In this document: positions 23,811 through 31,959 of the stretch, in pieces
How positions within the stretch are numbered: the stretch's first letter is position 1
Layout of the letters: each line of letters opens with the position of its first letter
Assembly: GCA_021846845.1 (NCBI GenBank)
Contig: JAJZWB010000023.1
Location: 1-36,744, forward strand
Reading direction: 5' to 3'
Source of the DNA: Actinomycetes bacterium
GTDB taxonomy: Bacteria > Actinomycetota > Thermoleophilia > Solirubrobacterales > Solirubrobacteraceae
DNA: 36,744 nt
Made by a program: the position numbers and the translations under genes
Notes under the pieces: generated by a model
The model's database searches: none
Told to the model about the DNA's origin: nothing
The model's input: the letters and a program-made list of their open reading frames with translations, nothing else

Positions 23811-23835
23811 GGGTGACTTTCCCTCGAAGTCACCC
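23811..23835. promoter_or_regulatory. Perfect inverted repeat (9-bp arms) at the fliO start
   Basis: GGGTGACTT at 23811-23819 and AAGTCACCC at 23827-23835, separated by 7 bases. It begins 3 bases after the -10 box and ends 4 bases before ATG 23840. It could be an operator for a dimeric regulator overlapping the transcription start, or a 5' hairpin in the mRNA. Confidence 0.6.
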
Positions 23836-23839
23836 CTCG

Positions 23840-24352
23840 ATGCGTTGGATCACGTTGACACGTGGCGCCGCCCTGGGCGGCGCCCTCGCCCTCTGCTGTG
23901 AGCGACCGGCGCTCGCCGCCGCGCCGACCGGCGAGAGCACGCCGCTGCATCTCGGCTCGACCGGCGCGGTCCACTCCGCCGCAGGCGGCGGATCGAGCAT
24001 CCTGCGCACCCTGGTCGCGCTGGTCGTGGTCGTCGGGATCATCTACGCGGTGGCGCGCATCCTGCGCGCGATCAAGGGGCGTGACGCCGTCCGCGCCTCC
24101 GGCAGCGGCCTGGAGCAGATCGCGGCGCTCCCGCTGGGGCCCGGCAAGTCGGTCGCGCTGGTGCGCTCCGGCCGCGACATCGTGCTCGTCGGCGTCGGCG
24201 AGCACGGCGTGACCGCGATCAAGACCTACACCGAGGCGGAGGCGCTCGCCAACGGGATCGAGATCCCGCAGCCGGGAGCGGTGGGCGACGACGCCGAGCG
24301 CCCGCTGGACCGGGTGCTGGAACGCCTGCGCCGGATGACTGTGCGCCCGTGA
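23840..24352 (+). CDS. fliO: Flagellar biosynthesis protein FliO
   Basis: FliO helps assemble the FliP core of the export gate. The 170 residues begin at ATG 23840 with a basic hydrophobic leader (MRWITLTRGAALGGALALCC, possible signal peptide ending near ALAAAP). A membrane helix follows at ~55-73 (ILRTLVALVVVVGIIYAVARIL). The cytoplasmic domain carries LEQIAALPLGPGKSVALVRS and RDIVLVGVGEHGVTAI, the FliO/FliZ pattern. An in-frame GTG at 23813 would add nine residues and could start a leaderless mRNA; neither start has a clear ribosome binding site. The stop overlaps fliP as GTGA. Confidence 0.88.
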   Translation: MRWITLTRGAALGGALALCCERPALAAAPTGESTPLHLGSTGAVHSAAGGGSSILRTLVALVVVVGIIYAVARILRAIKGRDAVRASGSGLEQIAALPLGPGKSVALVRSGRDIVLVGVGEHGVTAIKTYTEAEALANGIEIPQPGAVGDDAERPLDRVLERLRRMTVRP

Positions 24353-24984
24353 AGATCGACTCCTCCAACGCGCTGCAGATCCTGGTCCTGGTCGGCGGCC
24401 TGTCGCTGATCCCCGCGATCCTGTTCACCGTCACCGGCTTCACGCGGATCCTGATCGTGCTGGGCTTCATCCGCTCCGCGATGGGTACCACCACCACGCC
24501 GCCCAACCAGGTGCTGGTCGGGATCGCGCTGTTCCTCACCCTGTTCGTGATGAAGCCGACGATCGGCGCGATCGTCAACGACGCCTGGGACCCGCTTCAG
24601 CGCCACCAGATCACGATGTCCACGGCGATCACGCGCGCCGAGGAGCCGCTGCGCGAGTTCATGTTCAACCAGGTTCAGTCCCAGGACCTGACGCTGTTCG
24701 TGTCGCTGGCCAAGATCCCGACGCCGCAGACCCGCGCCCAGGTCCCGACCTACGTGCTGATCCCGGCGTTCATCCTCTCCGAGCTCAAGACGGCGTTCCA
24801 GATCGGCTTCCTGATCTTCCTGCCGTTCCTGATCATCGACCTGATCGTCTCCTCGACGCTGATGAGCGTCGGGATGATGATGCTCCCGCCGACGTTCGTG
24901 TCGCTGCCGTTCAAGATCCTGCTGTTCGTCCTGGTCGACGGCTGGGACCTGATCACCCGCTCGCTGATCGCGAGCTTCCACTGA
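24349..24984 (+). CDS. fliP: Flagellar export gate protein FliP
   Basis: FliP forms the pentameric core of the export channel. The 211 residues begin directly with the mature domain, lacking the cleavable signal peptide of enteric FliP. Motifs: LSLIPAILFTVTGFTRILIV, LGFIRSAMGTTTTPPNQVLV, IALFLTLFVMKPT, then VPTYVLIPAFILSELKTAFQ, IGFLIFLPFLIIDLIVSS, SVGMMMLPPTFVSLPFKILL and FVLVDGW. Four membrane helices are predicted. The start is GTG, coupled to fliO. fliQ follows after 18 bases. Confidence 0.97.
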   Translation: MKIDSSNALQILVLVGGLSLIPAILFTVTGFTRILIVLGFIRSAMGTTTTPPNQVLVGIALFLTLFVMKPTIGAIVNDAWDPLQRHQITMSTAITRAEEPLREFMFNQVQSQDLTLFVSLAKIPTPQTRAQVPTYVLIPAFILSELKTAFQIGFLIFLPFLIIDLIVSSTLMSVGMMMLPPTFVSLPFKILLFVLVDGWDLITRSLIASFH

Positions 24985-25002
24985 TCCGGAGGTCCGCGAG
25001 CG

Positions 25003-25278
25003 ATGAACCAGGACACCGTCGTCAGCCTCGCCACCCAGGCGATGACCCTCGCGATCGAGGTCGCCGGCCCGATGATGCTCGTCGGCCTGGTGATCGGCCT
25101 GGTCGTCTCGATCTTCCAGGCGGTCACATCGATCCAGGAGCAGAGCCTCTCCTTCATCCCGAAGATCATCGGGCTGGCCGCGCTGATCGTGCTGCTCGGG
25201 CCCTGGATGCTCGACCAGCTGGTCAACTACGCCTCGAACCTGTACCTCTCGATCCCGCAGCTGATCAACGGCGGATGA
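25003..25278 (+). CDS. fliQ: Flagellar export gate protein FliQ
   Basis: FliQ is a two-helix subunit wrapped around the FliP-FliR core. The 91 residues include two hydrophobic helices at ~14-38 and ~50-72. The family segment GLVVSIFQAVTSIQEQSLSF is present, followed by IPKIIGLAALIVLLGPWML. A GGAGG ribosome binding site precedes the ATG. The stop overlaps fliR as ATGA. Confidence 0.95.
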   Translation: MNQDTVVSLATQAMTLAIEVAGPMMLVGLVIGLVVSIFQAVTSIQEQSLSFIPKIIGLAALIVLLGPWMLDQLVNYASNLYLSIPQLINGG

Positions 25279-26060
25279 GCCAGGCGAGCCTCAGCACGCT
25301 GGTCTCCGCGATCGGGCCCCAGAAGGTGACCGGCTTCTTCCTGGTGCTCGCGCGGGTCGCGCCGCTGTTCGTCGTGGCGCCGGTCTTCTCGTCGTCGATG
25401 CTGCCGCCGAAGGCCAGGAGCGTCGGCGCGGTCGGGCTGGCGATCGGACTGACGCCGCTGGCCGTCCACGGGCAGCGGATCCCGACCGACCCCCTCTCGG
25501 TCGCCGGGCTGCTCGCGGAGCAGATCCTGATCGGACTGGCGTTCTCGTTCGCGGTCGGCGCGGTGCTGTACGCGGTGCAGGCGGCCGGCGGTCTGAACGA
25601 CATGCTGTCCGGTTTCTCGTTCGGGGCGCTGGTGGACCCGATCAACGGCAACCCGGGCGGCGTGATGACGAGCCTCTACGGGCTGATCGGCATGGCGCTG
25701 TTCATCGCGATCGGCGGCGACGCCTGGATGCTGCGCGGGCTCGCTCGCACGTTCGCCCTCGTGCCCCTGGCCGGGGCGGCCCCGATCGCGGGGATCGCAT
25801 CGGGCGCCGAGCAGGCGCTCGGCATGGTCTTCATCGGCGCGGTCGAGGTCGCGGCGCCGGTCCTGCTGGCGATGGTCGTCACCGACATCGCCTTCGGGAT
25901 GGTCTCCAAGGTCGTGCCGCAGGTGAACGTGTTCGGGGTCGGGTTCGCGCTCAAGGTCGGGGTCGCGATGCTGGTCGTAGCCGCCTCGCTGCCGTTCATC
26001 GGCGACTTCATGTCCAACCAGATCGCGAGCGCGGTCTCCAACGCGCTCGGCTCGCTCTGA
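25275..26060 (+). CDS. fliR: Flagellar export gate protein FliR
   Basis: FliR completes the helical FliPQR channel. The 261 residues are hydrophobic with about six membrane segments. Motifs: LVLARVAPLFVVAPVFSSSM, LPPKARSVGAVGLAIGLTPL, and the characteristic GFSFGALVDPINGNPGGVMT. In the second half, MALFIAIGGDAWMLRGLART and APVLLAMVVTDIAFGMVSKV, then VPQVNVFGVGFALKVG. Overlaps fliQ at its start; flhB follows two bases after its stop. Confidence 0.95.
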   Translation: MSQASLSTLVSAIGPQKVTGFFLVLARVAPLFVVAPVFSSSMLPPKARSVGAVGLAIGLTPLAVHGQRIPTDPLSVAGLLAEQILIGLAFSFAVGAVLYAVQAAGGLNDMLSGFSFGALVDPINGNPGGVMTSLYGLIGMALFIAIGGDAWMLRGLARTFALVPLAGAAPIAGIASGAEQALGMVFIGAVEVAAPVLLAMVVTDIAFGMVSKVVPQVNVFGVGFALKVGVAMLVVAASLPFIGDFMSNQIASAVSNALGSL

Positions 26061-26062
26061 CG

Positions 26063-27133
26063 ATGGCTGCCGACGACCGGACAGAGAAGCCGACCGCCAA
26101 GCGCCGCCAGGAGGCGCGGCGCAAGGGCCAGGTCGCCAACAGCTCGGAGCTCAACGGCGTCGTCGTCCTGATCGCCGGGCTGGCCGCCTTCCTGATGCTC
26201 GGCCCGGCGATCGTCTCGGCCTCCGGGGACGCGATGCAGGCCGCCTTCTCGCTCGCCTCCAAGCCGCACACCGTGACCTCCGCGGCCGGCCTGCACGGGC
26301 TGCTCTCGCTGGTGCTCCACACGCTCGAGTCGACCGTCGGGCCGATCGCCGCAGTCTGCCTGGCGGGCGCGCTGATCGCCAACATCGCGCAGGTCCGCTT
26401 CCGTCCCGCATGGTCCAAGCTCAAGCCCGACTTCCGTCACGTGTCGCCGATCGACGGCTTCAAGCGCGTGTTCGGCAAGCAGGTCGGCTTCCAGCTGCTG
26501 AAGACGCTGGCGAAGGTGGTGATCGTGGGCGGCGTCACGGCGATGGCGCTTGTGCCCCAGATCACCGGCATCAGCGCCGCGGTCGGGACCACGCCGGGCG
26601 CGCTCGGGTCGCTGATGAGCTCCAACGCCGTGTCGATCGTCGAGCGGGTCGTCGCCGTCTACCTGCTGATCGGGCTCGCCGACCTGATCTGGTCTCGCCG
26701 CCAGCACGCCAAGTCGCTGAAGATGACCAAGCAGGAGGTCAAGGACGAGTCGAAGAACGCCGAGGCTCCACCCGAGGTGCGGGCGGCCATCCGCCGTCGC
26801 CAGTACCAGGTGATGCGAGCGCGGATGATGGCCGCCGTTCCGACCGCGGACGTGGTCGTCACCAACCCGACCCACTACGCGGTCGCCCTGCGCTACGACG
26901 GGACCCTGCCGGCGCCGGTCGTGGTCGCCAAGGGCAAGAACCTGATCGCGGCGCAGATCAGGCGGGTCGCGGCCGAGCACGACGTGCCGATCGTCCCCGA
27001 TCCGCCCCTGGCGCGCTCGCTGTACGCGACGGTCCCGCTCGAGGCGATGATCCCGCCGGAGCTGTACGCCGCCGTCGCGCAGGTGCTTGCGTTCGTCTAC
27101 CGGATGGCGGGGCGCAGGAAGGTGGCGGCATAG
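26063..27133 (+). CDS. flhB: Flagellar export switch protein FlhB
   Basis: FlhB regulates substrate specificity of the gate and cleaves itself. The 356 residues begin with DDRTEKPTAKRRQEARRKGQ, the family opening, followed by four membrane helices up to ~215. The cytoplasmic domain carries the autocleavage motif NPTH at residues 268-271 (TNPTHYAVALRY). YDGTLPAPVVVAKGKNLIAA and ARSLYATVPLEAMIPPELYA follow. The C-terminal end stops soon after the folded domain. A short ORF of 8 codons separates it from flhA. Confidence 0.96.
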   Translation: MAADDRTEKPTAKRRQEARRKGQVANSSELNGVVVLIAGLAAFLMLGPAIVSASGDAMQAAFSLASKPHTVTSAAGLHGLLSLVLHTLESTVGPIAAVCLAGALIANIAQVRFRPAWSKLKPDFRHVSPIDGFKRVFGKQVGFQLLKTLAKVVIVGGVTAMALVPQITGISAAVGTTPGALGSLMSSNAVSIVERVVAVYLLIGLADLIWSRRQHAKSLKMTKQEVKDESKNAEAPPEVRAAIRRRQYQVMRARMMAAVPTADVVVTNPTHYAVALRYDGTLPAPVVVAKGKNLIAAQIRRVAAEHDVPIVPDPPLARSLYATVPLEAMIPPELYAAVAQVLAFVYRMAGRRKVAA

Positions 27134-27135
27134 CG

Positions 27136-27162
27136 ATGTCCGGTTCGGAGGTGCGGCGCTGA
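27136..27162 (+). CDS. Tiny linker ORF between flhB and flhA (8 aa)
   Basis: ATG 27136 is two bases after the flhB stop and its TGA overlaps the flhA ATG as TGATG. It contains the flhA ribosome binding site (CGGAGGTG). Very short, so chance is quite likely; listed because it fits the linker pattern elsewhere. Confidence 0.2.
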   Translation: MSGSEVRR

Positions 27163-29231
27163 TGGAACGCGGGCTTCGCCGGATCCTGGCGCACACCGAC
27201 CTGCTCGCCGCGGTCGGCGTGGTGCTGGTCGTGACGATGCTCGTGATCCCGCTGCCCTCGACGCTGCTGGATCTGCTGATCACGATGAACATCTCCGGCG
27301 CGCTGGCCGTCGTCGTCGCGACGATGTACGTCGACCGGTCGCTGGAGTTCTCGTCGTTCCCGACGCTGCTGCTGCTGACCACGATGTTCCGTCTCGCGAT
27401 CAACGTCTCGGTCACGCGGCTGGTGCTGACCACCGGCGACGCGGGGAGCGTCGTGCGCGACTTCGGTCAGTTCGTGGTCGGCGGCAACGTGATCGTCGGC
27501 CTGGTGATCTTCCTGATCCTGGTCGTGATCCAGTTCGTAGTCGTCACCAACGGCGCCGGCCGCGTCGCCGAGGTCGCCGCCCGGTTCACGCTGGATGGGA
27601 TGCCGGGCAAGCAGATGGCGATCGACGCAGACCTGAACGCGGGTCTGATCACCGACGAGCAGGCGCGCTCTCGGCGCGCCGAGATCGGTCGCGAGGCGGA
27701 CTTCTACGGCGCGATGGACGGCGCCTCGAAGTTCGTCAAGGGCGACGCCATGGCGGCCGTGGTGATCACCGCCATCAACCTGATCGGCGGCATCACGATC
27801 GGCATGCTCCAGCGCCACCTGGGGTTCAGCGCCGCGACCAAGCAGTACTCGCTGCTGACGGTCGGCGACGGCCTGGCGGAGCAGATCCCGGCGCTGCTGA
27901 TCTCGGTCGCGACCGGCATCCTGGTCACCCGCTCGGCGTCAAGTCGCGACCTCGGCTCGGAGATCACCAGCCAGATCCTCGGCCAGCGCCGGGCGCCGCT
28001 GGTCGCCGGTGGGGCGATCATCTGCTTCGCGCTGATCCCTGGGCTTCCGAAGCTTCCGTTCCTGCTGATCGGCGGGCTCATGTTCGCCGTCGGTTGGGCG
28101 CTGCGCAAGCACGGGGTGGAGCTGCTCTCGCCCAAGGCCGCGACGCCGGAGCTGCCGGCCGCGGACTCCGAGCCAAAGGTCGCGGCCCGTGACGAGGTGC
28201 TCAAGGAGCTGCCGATCGACCCCCTGGAGCTGGGCATCGGCTTCGGGCTGGTCCCGCTCGTGGACCGCGGCTCGGGCGGCACGCTCGTGCGGCGGATCTC
28301 GCTGATCCGCCGTCAGATCGCCGGCGAGCTGGGAATGGTGATCCCGCCGGTCCGCATCCACGACGAGGTCGACCTGGACTCGCACGAGTACGTGTGCAAG
28401 GTGCGCGGCACCGAGGTCGCCCGCGGCAGGGTGATGGCCGGCCACAAGCTGGCCATGGACCCGGGCGACGCGGTCGGCAACCTCCCCGGGATCCCGACCA
28501 CCGAGCCCGCCTTCGGTCTGCCGGCGGTCTGGATCGCCGACGCGCAGCACTCGGAGGCGGAGGCGCTCGGCTACACGGTCGTCGACGCCGAGTCGGTGAT
28601 CGTCACCCACCTGACCGAGATGATCCGCACCAACGCGGCGCAGCTGCTTACCCGTCAGGACGTGCGCGCGCTGCTGGACCAGCTCAAGGAGACCAACGAG
28701 GCGGTCGTCAACGAGGTCGTGCCCGACATCCTGTCGGTCGGCGAGATCCAGCGCGTCCTGCAAGCGCTGTTGTCGGAGGGCGTGTCGATCAGGGATCTGG
28801 GCGCGATCGTCGAAGCAGTGGGCGACAAGGCGAAGATCACCCGCGACACCGGGCTGCTGGCGGAGTACGCTCGCCAGGCGCTTGGCCGTGCGATCACCGC
28901 TCCACATCTCGCCCCCGACCACAGGTTGTGCGTGATAACCCTGGACCCAGCGATTGAGCAGGAGGTGGCCACGTCGATCACCCAGACGACCGACGGCGAG
29001 TATCTCGCGCTGGACCCCGTGCGCGCCCAGGCGCTGCTCGGCGCGGTGCGCAGCCAGTCAGAGCAGGCGACCGCGCGCGGCGGGGCCCGTCCTGTGCTGC
29101 TGTGCTCGGCGCGTGTGCGCCGCCACCTGAGGCGTCTGGTCGAGACGGCGATGCCCCATCTCGCGGTCTGCTCCTACAACGAGATCGCGGCCGGCATCAG
29201 CGTTGAGACGCTCGGGGTGGTGAGCGCGTGA
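27162..29231 (+). CDS. flhA: Flagellar export gate protein FlhA
   Basis: FlhA forms a nonameric ring below the gate and docks chaperone-substrate complexes. The 689 residues start at ATG 27162. About eight membrane helices occupy ~14-325. The FHIPEP-type signature is seen as LLLTTMFRLAINVSVTRLVL and the loop MPGKQMAIDADLNAGLITDE, then ARSRRAEIGREADFYGAMDG and ASKFVKGDAMAAVVI. The C-terminal cytoplasmic domain (~340-689) includes DPLELGIGFGLVPLVDRGSG and the export-chaperone docking region. Length matches the family. Stop overlaps flhF as GTGA. Confidence 0.97.
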   Translation: MERGLRRILAHTDLLAAVGVVLVVTMLVIPLPSTLLDLLITMNISGALAVVVATMYVDRSLEFSSFPTLLLLTTMFRLAINVSVTRLVLTTGDAGSVVRDFGQFVVGGNVIVGLVIFLILVVIQFVVVTNGAGRVAEVAARFTLDGMPGKQMAIDADLNAGLITDEQARSRRAEIGREADFYGAMDGASKFVKGDAMAAVVITAINLIGGITIGMLQRHLGFSAATKQYSLLTVGDGLAEQIPALLISVATGILVTRSASSRDLGSEITSQILGQRRAPLVAGGAIICFALIPGLPKLPFLLIGGLMFAVGWALRKHGVELLSPKAATPELPAADSEPKVAARDEVLKELPIDPLELGIGFGLVPLVDRGSGGTLVRRISLIRRQIAGELGMVIPPVRIHDEVDLDSHEYVCKVRGTEVARGRVMAGHKLAMDPGDAVGNLPGIPTTEPAFGLPAVWIADAQHSEAEALGYTVVDAESVIVTHLTEMIRTNAAQLLTRQDVRALLDQLKETNEAVVNEVVPDILSVGEIQRVLQALLSEGVSIRDLGAIVEAVGDKAKITRDTGLLAEYARQALGRAITAPHLAPDHRLCVITLDPAIEQEVATSITQTTDGEYLALDPVRAQALLGAVRSQSEQATARGGARPVLLCSARVRRHLRRLVETAMPHLAVCSYNEIAAGISVETLGVVSA

Positions 29232-31726
29232 CCGATCGCCCCGCTCGCCCGTCGCAGCCCGCCGGCGCCGACCGCGTCGATCAGAGCGGCGTGCGCACCT
29301 ATCGCGGGCGCACGATCGAGGAGCTGATCCCGAGGATCCGCGCCGAGCTCGGCCCGGACGCGATCATCCTCCGCGAGCGCGAGGGGCTCACCGGCGGGAT
29401 CGGCGGCTTCTTCGCGCAGCGATGCGTGGAGATCGACGCGCGGCCGGCGCCGCGGATCAGCCTCTACGACGACGACGACGGGGAGCTGGAGGACTGGGAG
29501 GACGACGAGGGCAGCCCCGAGGGCGACGAGGAGCTCGGACCCGTCGATGACGTCGCGTCTCCGTTCGGGGGCGCGCCGGCGTTGGCGTCCGGGGGCGCGC
29601 CGGCGTATGCGTCCGGGGTCGCGCCCGTGCCGGGGCGGCCGGTCGGCGAGCCCGCGCACCGCGCGTCGCCGCCGATCGCCTGGGGCGAACCGTGCGAGGC
29701 GCCCGCCGGTTCGGGCGGGCCGTTCGAGGCGCCGGCCGCGTCGGCGCCGCCAGCGCGCATGAGCGCGCCGTTCCTCGACGAGGCATCGTTCGCTGCCCGA
29801 CTGGAGGAGGCCACCTACGCGGCCGAGCAGGCAGAGGTCGACTCCGTGGAGATCGAGCCCGGCTCCCCGAGGGCGCCGGCACCGACGCCGGCGTTCATCG
29901 CCTTCGACGAGCTCGGCGAGCCCGAGCCCGATGCCAAGCGGGTCGCCGCGCCCGTGCCGCTGTCCGAGGTGCCCGGAGCGCCGGTGCCGCTGCCGGAGGG
30001 GGTCGCCGCCGAGGCGCCATCCGCGGTGCCCGTCGTCCCGTCTGCGGCCATCGCCGAGCCCGCGGCCGCAGCCGCGGTGCCCGTCGTTCCGCCTGCGGCC
30101 GCGGCCATCACCGAGGCCGCGGCCTCTGCACGCCCAGTCCCCGATCCCGTTCCCGAGCGGTTGCCGGAAGCGCCGTGGGTCAGGTTCGCGGAGCAGGGCT
30201 CATTCGCATCCGCGCAGGGTTTGGTCCGGCCGCCGATAGCGCCGGCGGCCACGGCGGCTCCGGCTCCGGTGCCGCCGCCCGCGGCTGTGCCTGCGGCGTC
30301 GTCCCTGCAGCCAACGCTCAGCCGGCCCGCCGCCCCGGTCGCTTCGGTCTCGGATCCCGTCTTCCCGGTCTCGGAGCCTGCGTCCCCGGCCGCTCGGCCA
30401 GCTGCTCCGGTTGTGGAGCCTCCCACGATCGTGCAGCCCGCTGCCGAGGCGGCTGGACCGGATCCGTGGCGCTCGCTCTCGGCCGCCCCGCGTGCACAGG
30501 CTCCGCGCGATCCGGCGGCGGTTCCGTCGGGCGTCGCGGAATCCCGTCCGTCGCCCTACGGCTATGGGGTTCGCCGCCGCGGCGGCATCCTCCCGGCGGC
30601 CGAGCGGATGCTCCGCGCCGCGCTCGATGCAGCAAGCGAGCACCGATCGCATGGCATTGGGGCTCCGGCAGCCCGTGTACAGGCTCCGGAGCCGCCCGCG
30701 CCGCTCACGGCTGGCCCCGGGACGACGAGCTGGCTCGACCGCGCCTCCGCGCCGGAGCGGATCACGCCAACGCCGCTTTCTCAGATCGAGCACGTGACCG
30801 AGCAGATTCGCCCTGCGCCGGTCGCGCCGGCTGCCTCTGCGGGCGGGCAGGTACCGCCGATCCCCGCCACGCCCACCGTCCCGGCGCCGGGGCCGGCGCC
30901 GGCGATCCACCCGGAGCCGCTTGCGGGCGGGCCCGAGCCCTCCGTGGCGCCGGCGCCATCGGCCGCCTCTGCGCTCGAGGGCGCGGCCGAGATCGAGCGA
31001 CGACTGGTCCTGGGCGGTCTGACGCCGAGCAACGCCTCGGCGCTTGTGCTGGCGACCGTCTCACGCGGCCGTCCGGCGACCGGCGCCGATGAGCTTCGCC
31101 GTGAGGTGCGGGACACCATCGCACGCACGATCCCCGTCCCGCGCCATCTCCCGGCGACGCACGGCGCGGTCGCGATCGTGGGCGCTGGCGGCTCCGGCAA
31201 GACGCGCGCGATCGCCGCCCTCGCCCTCGCGCACGCCAGCGCCGGCGGGCTGGTCAGCGTCGCCAGCCTCGGCGCTCCGGGCCGGGAGGCCGAGCTCGGC
31301 TCGCTTCTGCGCGGGGAGCCGGTCAACGTGATCCCGGCGATGCGCACCCGCGCCACCGCTCGCGCCGTCGCGTCGGCGCGAGAGCGCGGGCTCGTGCTGA
31401 TCGACACCGCCGCGGTGACGCCGCGGGACACGGCGACGATCGACGTGGTCGCCGAGGCTCTCGACGGCTTCAGGCTCGACGGCGTCTACCTTGCTGTCCC
31501 CGCGACCGTGAGCCTCCCGGCCGGCACGAAGCTGGTCGACGGCTTCTCGGCCTTCGACCTCAGCGGCCTGATCGGGACCCACATGGATGAGACCGATCAG
31601 TTCGGCGCGCTGGTGGAGCTGTCGATCGCGACCGGGGTTCCACTCGCCTACACGCTCTCGGGCGGCCGTCTCGCGGACTCGATCGCGGCGGTTGACCGAT
31701 CCGCCATCGCCGACCGTCTGCTGTAG
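29228..31726 (+). CDS. flhF: Oversized FlhF-like SRP-type GTPase
   Basis: FlhF proteins set flagellar position and number through an SRP-like NG GTPase. This one has 832 residues, about twice the usual. Residues ~20-75 are the FlhF N-terminal domain (VRTYRGRTIEELIPRIRAEL, GPDAIILREREGLTGGIGGF). An acidic stretch (~78-105) and a ~450-residue Pro/Ala/Val-rich disordered region follow. The NG domain lies in ~575-832. Its P-loop GAGGSGKT (652-659) is intact. G2 lacks the DTxR motif, G3 is DTAA (726-729) instead of DTAG, and G4 is THMD (784-787) instead of TKxD. GTPase activity may therefore be weakened. No flhG follows. The GTG start is coupled to flhA. Confidence 0.85.
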   Translation: MTDRPARPSQPAGADRVDQSGVRTYRGRTIEELIPRIRAELGPDAIILREREGLTGGIGGFFAQRCVEIDARPAPRISLYDDDDGELEDWEDDEGSPEGDEELGPVDDVASPFGGAPALASGGAPAYASGVAPVPGRPVGEPAHRASPPIAWGEPCEAPAGSGGPFEAPAASAPPARMSAPFLDEASFAARLEEATYAAEQAEVDSVEIEPGSPRAPAPTPAFIAFDELGEPEPDAKRVAAPVPLSEVPGAPVPLPEGVAAEAPSAVPVVPSAAIAEPAAAAAVPVVPPAAAAITEAAASARPVPDPVPERLPEAPWVRFAEQGSFASAQGLVRPPIAPAATAAPAPVPPPAAVPAASSLQPTLSRPAAPVASVSDPVFPVSEPASPAARPAAPVVEPPTIVQPAAEAAGPDPWRSLSAAPRAQAPRDPAAVPSGVAESRPSPYGYGVRRRGGILPAAERMLRAALDAASEHRSHGIGAPAARVQAPEPPAPLTAGPGTTSWLDRASAPERITPTPLSQIEHVTEQIRPAPVAPAASAGGQVPPIPATPTVPAPGPAPAIHPEPLAGGPEPSVAPAPSAASALEGAAEIERRLVLGGLTPSNASALVLATVSRGRPATGADELRREVRDTIARTIPVPRHLPATHGAVAIVGAGGSGKTRAIAALALAHASAGGLVSVASLGAPGREAELGSLLRGEPVNVIPAMRTRATARAVASARERGLVLIDTAAVTPRDTATIDVVAEALDGFRLDGVYLAVPATVSLPAGTKLVDGFSAFDLSGLIGTHMDETDQFGALVELSIATGVPLAYTLSGGRLADSIAAVDRSAIADRLL

Positions 31727-31861
31727 GTGAATGCCCCGGTGAGTCCCGCCAGTTCCGCTTCCGCGCCCAGCCATGATCCGCTGTCCGCACGCCGCTCGAC
31801 GATCCCGCTCCCGTGCCGCTCGACGATCCCGCCCAGACCTCTTGAGATGAGCGCCCTGTGA
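31727..31861 (+). CDS. Linker ORF after flhF (44 aa)
   Basis: GTG 31727 directly abuts the flhF stop, and TGA at 31859-31861 overlaps the next ATG (31861) as TGATG. The peptide is Pro/Ser/Arg-rich with a duplicated RSTIP segment and no known motif. Either a real small coupling ORF or a chance open stretch; it and the next ORF together fill the 232-base gap before the PilZ gene. Confidence 0.3.
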   Translation: MNAPVSPASSASAPSHDPLSARRSTIPLPCRSTIPPRPLEMSAL

Positions 31862-31959
31862 TGATCCCGCCCCCGCGCTTCGTGACGATCCAGCGCACGA
31901 GACTCGCTTCGAGCCCATCGAGACGTCCCGCCGAGCGCCGGCTCCCGAAGGCAGCGTGA
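31861..31959 (+). CDS. Linker ORF before the PilZ gene (32 aa)
   Basis: ATG 31861 overlaps the stop of the previous small ORF, and its own TGA (31957-31959) overlaps the ATG of the PilZ gene as TGATG. The peptide is basic (IQRTRLASSPSRRPAERRL) and unrecognised. Its 3' end includes the GAAGG site before the PilZ start. Confidence 0.3.
   Translation: MIPPPRFVTIQRTRLASSPSRRPAERRLPKAA

Noticed and set aside
23493-23901. Long Arg/Pro/Ala-rich frames across the cheY-fliO spacer on both strands
   Set aside because: They are translations of the 22-bp repeat and palindromes, and the true fliO frame begins at 23813 or 23840.
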